Shown here: positions 9,324 through 13,538 of the stretch, piece after piece
Layout of the letters: each line of letters opens with the position of its first letter
How positions within the stretch are numbered: position 1 is the first letter of the stretch
Source: an uncultured Candidatus Pelagibacter sp.
GTDB lineage: Bacteria; Pseudomonadota; Alphaproteobacteria; Pelagibacterales; Pelagibacteraceae
Length of the DNA: 13,538 nt
Assembly (NCBI GenBank): GCA_913043015.1
Contig: CAJWKX010000015.1
Coordinates: forward strand, 1 to 13,538
Direction: 5' to 3'
Made by a program: the position numbers and the translations under genes
The notes under the pieces: model-generated
Databases searched by the model: none
Told to the model about the DNA's origin: nothing
Seen by the model: only the letters and a program-made list of their open reading frames with translations

Positions 9324-10853
9324 ATGAATTTAATTAAGTCAACCAGCACATTTAGTTTCTTTACTTTAATTAGCAGAATACTTGGATATTTAAGGGATGT
9401 TTTAATAGCTATTTACCTTGGTTCTGGCCCTTTAGCAGACGCTTTCTTTGTAGCATTTAGAATTCCAAATACTTTCAGGAGGTTATTTTCTGAGGGAACT
9501 TTTAATGCTGCATTTGTTCCAAGTTATTCTTCAGAATTAGGGGCTAAAAAAAAGAAGGGAGAAATATTTGCTAACAAAGTATTAAATATTTTAATAATTA
9601 GTTTATTTTTATTAGTTTTAATTATTGAAGTATTAATGCCAGGTTTTATATTTGTTATTGCTCCTGGTTTTAGTGAAAATTCAGAAAAATTAGAATTAGC
9701 AATAAATTTAACAAGAATTACATTTCCTTTCTTATTTTTTGTAAGTTTATCATCCTTTTTTTCAGCAATATTAAATTCTCATAATAAGTATGCAGCCGCA
9801 GCAGCTGCACCAATCGTACTAAATATATTATTAATTTTAGTTCTTCTTTATGCAAATTATCTAGCCGATCAACTTGTTTATTATTTATCTTATGCAGTAA
9901 CTATAGCGGGTATTGTTCAATTAATTTTTCTTATTTTTTTTGTAAAAAAATTTTTTTCTCCTATAATTTCGTTTAATTTTAAAATAGATAAAAAGATTAA
10001 ATTATTTTTTAATAAACTTTTGCCAAGCATATTTTCATCTGGTGTAACTCAAATAAATATTCTTGTAGGAACAATTATTGCCTCTTTTCAAGCTAGTGCC
10101 GTATCATATCTTTATTATGCTGATAGAATTTACCAAATCAATCTGGCGATAGCAGGTATTGCAATAGGAACTGTCGTTCTACCAAACCTAAGCAAATTTA
10201 TTCAAGCAAAAAATAAAATTAAAATCGACTTTATTCAAAACAAAGCTCTTGAATTTAGTTTATTTTTGAGTCTACCAGCATCAGTTTCATTATTGATAGC
10301 ATCAGAAGAAATTACCTCTTCATTATTTGGATATGGTTCATTTGATGAATTAAGTGTAAAAAATTCTGCATTAGCCTTATTTTATTTTGCTTTAGGTCTT
10401 CCAGCTTTTTCTATAATTAAAGTATTTTCTAGTTTTTTGTTTGCAAGACATAATACTAAAGTTCCATTTTATTTTTCTTTAATTTCTGTAATTTTAAATG
10501 CATTCATCAGTATATATTTTTTCAATACAATTGGATTTATTATAATTCCGATAGCAACAACTATTTCATCATGGTTCAATGCCTTACTTTTATTTATATT
10601 CTTAAATAGTAGAAAATATTACTCATTTGACTCATTATTTTTATCTATATTTCCAAGAATAATTTTATCAACTTTTCTAATGGGATATATCTTTAATTAT
10701 TTAATAATTTTTTTTAATGAAAAATTAACTTATTATAATGAATATAAATTAGTTTATTTAATCTTGATTGTTTTGTTCACTTTTATAATTTACATAGTAA
10801 TTTCAATTTTGACTAAAGCTTTTAAAATAGGTGATATTAAATTAAGGTATTAG
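9324..10853 (+). CDS. murJ: Lipid II flippase MurJ
   Basis: Inner-membrane MOP-superfamily transporter that flips the peptidoglycan precursor lipid II to the periplasmic side. It has 509 residues (E. coli 511) and an almost continuous series of hydrophobic segments compatible with 14 transmembrane helices. Residues essential in E. coli MurJ are at the same positions: R18, R24, D39 and R52, in the diagnostic N-terminal segment ISRILGYLRDVLIAIYLGSG and the following FRIPNTFRRLFSEGTFNAAFVP region. The KYAAAAAAPIVLN helix (155-167) and YYADRIYQ (264-271, with R268 aligning to E. coli R270) are also family marks. The start is fixed by the family's N-terminus; an upstream ATG at 9317 is out of frame and ends at once. 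Only five bases separate its stop from trpS, so the two form an operon, an order common in alphaproteobacteria. Confidence 0.96.
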   Translation: MNLIKSTSTFSFFTLISRILGYLRDVLIAIYLGSGPLADAFFVAFRIPNTFRRLFSEGTFNAAFVPSYSSELGAKKKKGEIFANKVLNILIISLFLLVLIIEVLMPGFIFVIAPGFSENSEKLELAINLTRITFPFLFFVSLSSFFSAILNSHNKYAAAAAAPIVLNILLILVLLYANYLADQLVYYLSYAVTIAGIVQLIFLIFFVKKFFSPIISFNFKIDKKIKLFFNKLLPSIFSSGVTQINILVGTIIASFQASAVSYLYYADRIYQINLAIAGIAIGTVVLPNLSKFIQAKNKIKIDFIQNKALEFSLFLSLPASVSLLIASEEITSSLFGYGSFDELSVKNSALALFYFALGLPAFSIIKVFSSFLFARHNTKVPFYFSLISVILNAFISIYFFNTIGFIIIPIATTISSWFNALLLFIFLNSRKYYSFDSLFLSIFPRIILSTFLMGYIFNYLIIFFNEKLTYYNEYKLVYLILIVLFTFIIYIVISILTKAFKIGDIKLRY

Positions 10854-10858
10854 ATTGA

Positions 10859-11860
10859 ATGAGTAAAAAAATATTTTCTGGCGTACAACCAAGCGGCAAC
10901 CTTCATTTAGGAAATTATATTGGTGCAATAAAAAATTTTGTAGATCTTCAAAATCAAAAAGATAATCAATGCATTTATTGTGTTGTTGATTTACATGCGA
11001 TTACTTTTAAACAAGATCCTAAAACGCTTAAAGATAATATTAGAGAAACAACGGCTGTTTTTTTGGCAAGTGGAATTGACCCTAAAAAGAGCATTATATT
11101 TAATCAATCATTAGTTCCAGCTCACGCTGAAGGATCTTGGATTTTAGGATGTGTTGCTCGGATGGGATGGTTAAACAGAATGACACAGTTTAAAGAAAAA
11201 GCCGGCAAAGATAAGGAAAAAGCTAGCGTTGGTTTATATATCTATCCAGTATTAATGACGGCAGATATTTTATTGTACGATGCCACTCATGTTCCTGTAG
11301 GCGAAGATCAAAAACAACATTTAGAACTATCCAGAGATATTGCTCAAAAATTTAATTTAGATTTTAATGTACCAAATTTTCTTAAAGCTCCAGAACCACT
11401 AATTCAAAAATATTTTTCAAGAATAATGAGTTTGAAAGATGGAACTAAAAAAATGAGCAAGTCTGATCCTTCGGATTTTAGCAGAATAAATTTAAATGAT
11501 ACTAAAGATCAGATAGCTAATAAAATTAAGAAAGCAAAGACAGATAGTCTACCTATGCCTAGTTATGTTGAAGAATTTGCAAAAAGATCAGAAGCAGAAA
11601 ATCTTTTTGGAATATATTCCAGTCTAAATAATCAAAGTTTAGAAAAATCAATTGATGAATTTAATGGAAAAAATTTTTTAGATTTTAAAAAAAAACTTGC
11701 CGATCTTGTTGTAGAAAAAATTTCTCCCATATCTTTAGAAATAAATAAATTGCAAAAAGACAATAACTTCATAGATTCCATACTTAAAGAAGGCGGTGAA
11801 AAAGCAAATGCATATGCCTCAAAAAAAGTTAATGAAATGAAGAAAATTATTGGTTTTTAA
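10859..11860 (+). CDS. trpS: Tryptophanyl-tRNA synthetase
   Basis: Class I aminoacyl-tRNA synthetase that charges tRNA-Trp with tryptophan in the cytoplasm. The protein has 333 residues, the usual bacterial length (E. coli 334). It shows the family opening [19 protein letters not shown] (6-24) with the HIGH-type motif HLGN (16-19), the [20 protein letters not shown] segment (132-151) that binds tryptophan and ATP, and the KMSKS loop at 198-202, which matches the consensus exactly. The C-terminal helical domain is complete. A weak AAGG (10844-10847) inside the end of murJ lies about 11 bases before the ATG and may serve as ribosome site. It follows murJ by five bases and precedes nfuA by 54. 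Confidence 0.98.
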   Translation: MSKKIFSGVQPSGNLHLGNYIGAIKNFVDLQNQKDNQCIYCVVDLHAITFKQDPKTLKDNIRETTAVFLASGIDPKKSIIFNQSLVPAHAEGSWILGCVARMGWLNRMTQFKEKAGKDKEKASVGLYIYPVLMTADILLYDATHVPVGEDQKQHLELSRDIAQKFNLDFNVPNFLKAPEPLIQKYFSRIMSLKDGTKKMSKSDPSDFSRINLNDTKDQIANKIKKAKTDSLPMPSYVEEFAKRSEAENLFGIYSSLNNQSLEKSIDEFNGKNFLDFKKKLADLVVEKISPISLEINKLQKDNNFIDSILKEGGEKANAYASKKVNEMKKIIGF

Positions 11861-11877
11861 TAACAATTACTAATTAC

Positions 11878-11907
11878 TTGTTTAAATTATTTTTTCTGTA
11901 ATTATAT
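11878..11907 (+). promoter_or_regulatory. Possible nfuA promoter
   Basis: TTGTTT (11878-11883) and TTATAT (11902-11907) are spaced by 18 bases in the 54-base trpS-nfuA gap. Transcription would start at about the nfuA ATG (11915), giving a leaderless message, which fits the absence of a Shine-Dalgarno. In such A/T-rich DNA matches of this quality arise easily by chance, so read-through from trpS is an equal alternative. Confidence 0.3.
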
Positions 11908-11914
11908 AAGTATT

Positions 11915-12457
11915 ATGTTTGTACAAACACAAAATACACCAAACCCAAATTCACTAAAGTTTATACCAGGAAAGAAAGTTTCAAATGATGGACCTGTTGA
12001 AATTACTGACAAAAGCAAATCAAAAAATGAACTTGTAAAAAATATTTTATCTATGAATGGTGTAACTGGAATTTTCCTTGGCGAAGATTTTTTATCAGTA
12101 AATAAAGATGAAAAAACTGAATGGAATGATTTAAAGCATATAATTATCTCTTTTATTAATGATTATTATTCGAACGGAAACAAAATAGTTATCGAGAACA
12201 ATAAAACTAGTTCTTCAAAAATTGAATTGTCAGAAATTGAAAAAAAAATAATTAAAATTTTAGAAACAAAAATTCGACCTGCGGTTGCAAGAGACGGTGG
12301 AGATATTAGATTTAAAGAATATAATAATGGAATTGTTACCGTTCAATTACAAGGAAGCTGCTCAGGATGTCCAAGTTCAACAATGACTTTAAAGCAGGGT
12401 GTACAAAATCTTTTATGTCATTATATTCCTGAAATTAAAGAAGTAATAGCAATCTAG
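11915..12457 (+). CDS. nfuA: NifU-like Fe-S cluster carrier (Nfu N-domain plus NifU C-domain)
   Basis: Scaffold or carrier protein that delivers Fe-S clusters to apo-enzymes in the cytoplasm. It has 180 residues. The Nfu N-terminal domain (about 1-88) begins FVQTQNTPNPNSLKFIPGK, which is typical of alphaproteobacterial and mitochondrial NFU1 proteins rather than the A-type N-domain of E. coli NfuA. The NifU C-terminal domain (about 106-178) has RPAVARDGGDI (121-131) and the cluster-binding CxxC in GSCSGCPSS (C149, C152). Both cysteines are intact, so it should be active. It follows trpS in the same direction, with no Shine-Dalgarno; the ATG is fixed by the conserved N-terminus. The symbol nfuA is used by domain function; NFU1-type would be equally correct. 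Confidence 0.93.
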   Translation: MFVQTQNTPNPNSLKFIPGKKVSNDGPVEITDKSKSKNELVKNILSMNGVTGIFLGEDFLSVNKDEKTEWNDLKHIIISFINDYYSNGNKIVIENNKTSSSKIELSEIEKKIIKILETKIRPAVARDGGDIRFKEYNNGIVTVQLQGSCSGCPSSTMTLKQGVQNLLCHYIPEIKEVIAI

Positions 12458-12488
12458 AATTTTTAAAGAATGGTATATTAAGTAAATT

Positions 12489-13538
12489 ATGGCCGCAAAG
12501 AAAAAATTATATGTATCTAGAATTAAAAAAATTCTTTTAAAAAATGGATATAAAATTTACAAGGGCCAAACAAAATCAATTCATAAAGATCTTAAAAGTT
12601 TTTATTATACGACTATTGTAGGTATTTTTTTAGTATCTTTCTTTTCTTTAACACCAAAAGCACTATTGTTCACTTCTAAAATATTTTCTGATCCAGTGAT
12701 AGTTGAAAATACCTCCAAAATGGACTTTGAAAGAATTTTAAACGGAAAAAAAGAATTAGATTTAAAATCTGAAGAAAAAGAAAAAATTTCTTTTAAAGAT
12801 ATGTATTCTGACATTGAAAAAGATTTTGATGATTTTCCAAGTGATATTGTAAGATTTAGTGCTCCAACACTTGACCAGTTATTTAAGGATACGAAATATA
12901 GTTTAAAGGAAGTAAGAAAAACTAAATTAGTAAATCCAGGAAATTCAATCAATCTTTTACCTAAAGAAATTAAACAAATTGAAAACACTAAAAAGAGAAA
13001 AGAATTTTTTATACGAATTGTTTTACCATTAATTTTAGAAGAAAATTATTTGATTAGATTAGATAGAAAAAAATTGTTTGTAATTTTGAATAAAAATAAC
13101 AACACAGAATCTGAAAAAAAGTGGTTAAAAAGCAAATTTAAAAAGTACGGTGTAGTTAATCGAGATTTTACCACTTTAAAAATAAGAATGGATGAAATAC
13201 CACCATCTTTAGCGATAGCTCAAGCAGCAAAAGAAACTGGCTGGGGAACTTCAAGATTTGCTTTGGAAGGTAATGCATTGTTTGGCCAGTGGACATGGTC
13301 AGGAGAAGGTATAAAACCTGCATCAGCAGATAGTGATTCAAAACATAAAGTTATGAAATTTAAAGTACTTCAAGCTTCGGTTAGAGCTTATCAGAGAAAC
13401 CTAAATACTCATTCTAGTTATAGAAAATTTAGAAAAGCAAGAGCAATACAAAGAGATAATGATGGAAAATTAAATAGTTTAGGATTAGTTAAATATCTTG
13501 ATAAATATGCAGAAACAGGAAAAGAATATACTGTGATT
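12489..13538 (+). CDS. Membrane-anchored Bax-like glucosaminidase, C-terminus cut by window edge
   Basis: Predicted peptidoglycan hydrolase of the glucosaminidase family to which E. coli Bax belongs (cleavage of beta-N-acetylglucosaminyl bonds). The frame from the ATG at 12489 runs 350 codons to the edge without a stop. Residues 1-37 are basic and polar, about 38-60 form one transmembrane segment (FYYTTIVGIFLVSFFSLT core), then a charged linker of roughly 100 residues leads to the enzyme domain. That domain shows PPSLAIAQAAKETGWGTSRF (238-257) with the likely catalytic Glu249, NALFGQWTWSG (261-271), a conserved His near 283, and SVRAYQRNLNTHSSYRKFR near the end. The topology suggests a cytoplasmic N-tail and periplasmic enzyme. 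It follows nfuA by 31 bases; no Shine-Dalgarno is seen. The domain call is secure; cellular role and exact cleavage specificity are inferred. Confidence 0.88.
   Translation, partial: MAAKKKLYVSRIKKILLKNGYKIYKGQTKSIHKDLKSFYYTTIVGIFLVSFFSLTPKALLFTSKIFSDPVIVENTSKMDFERILNGKKELDLKSEEKEKISFKDMYSDIEKDFDDFPSDIVRFSAPTLDQLFKDTKYSLKEVRKTKLVNPGNSINLLPKEIKQIENTKKRKEFFIRIVLPLILEENYLIRLDRKKLFVILNKNNNTESEKKWLKSKFKKYGVVNRDFTTLKIRMDEIPPSLAIAQAAKETGWGTSRFALEGNALFGQWTWSGEGIKPASADSDSKHKVMKFKVLQASVRAYQRNLNTHSSYRKFRKARAIQRDNDGKLNSLGLVKYLDKYAETGKEYTVI

Noticed and set aside
12605..12988. Open frame of 127 codons on the minus strand
   Set aside because: It is antisense to the linker region of the Bax-like gene, whose plus frame stays open to the edge and carries recognisable motifs.

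Overview
The window looks like a compact, low-GC alphaproteobacterial chromosome, most probably from the SAR11/Pelagibacter group. This is inferred from strong A/T bias in codon use, Lys/Ile/Asn-rich proteins, very short gaps (about 293 of 13,538 bases lie outside genes; the largest gap is 57 bases), overlapping gene ends, and gene orders typical of proteobacteria. All genes are core housekeeping or envelope genes. I found no RNA gene, mobile element, phage gene, CRISPR array, toxin-antitoxin pair or defence system, and no stretch over 60 bases without a gene.

Layout. (1) 1-3736, minus strand: a chaperone operon read grpE, dnaK, dnaJ, with dnaJ cut by the left edge. (2) 3773-4375, plus: rdgB (non-canonical purine NTP pyrophosphatase), divergent from grpE. 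(3) 4359-5510, minus: a secreted, periplasmic-binding-fold protein of the penicillin-binding-protein activator (LpoA-like) family, divergent from (4) rsmI (16S rRNA methyltransferase, 5542-6405) and a dolP-like two-BON-domain lipoprotein (6395-6988), both plus. This lpoA/rsmI/dolP block is a shortened form of the E. coli yraL-yraM-yraN-yraO-yraP cluster. (5) 6985-9273, minus: maeB, malic enzyme fused to a phosphotransacetylase-like domain. (6) 9324-12457, plus: murJ, trpS, nfuA. (7) 12489 to the right edge, plus: a membrane-anchored Bax-like glucosaminidase, incomplete at its C-terminus.

How the genes work together. GrpE, DnaK and DnaJ form one folding machine. The LpoA-like protein, DolP-like lipoprotein, MurJ and Bax-like hydrolase all act in peptidoglycan or envelope biogenesis. 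RsmI and TrpS serve translation, NfuA Fe-S cluster delivery, RdgB nucleotide-pool cleaning, and MaeB the malate/pyruvate branch of central carbon metabolism. The most notable points are extreme packing, a palindromic -10 element shared by two divergent genes, the collapsed yra cluster, absence of hrcA beside grpE, and a Ser-to-Asp change in a conserved RdgB motif. I see no convincing sign of a previously undescribed system.
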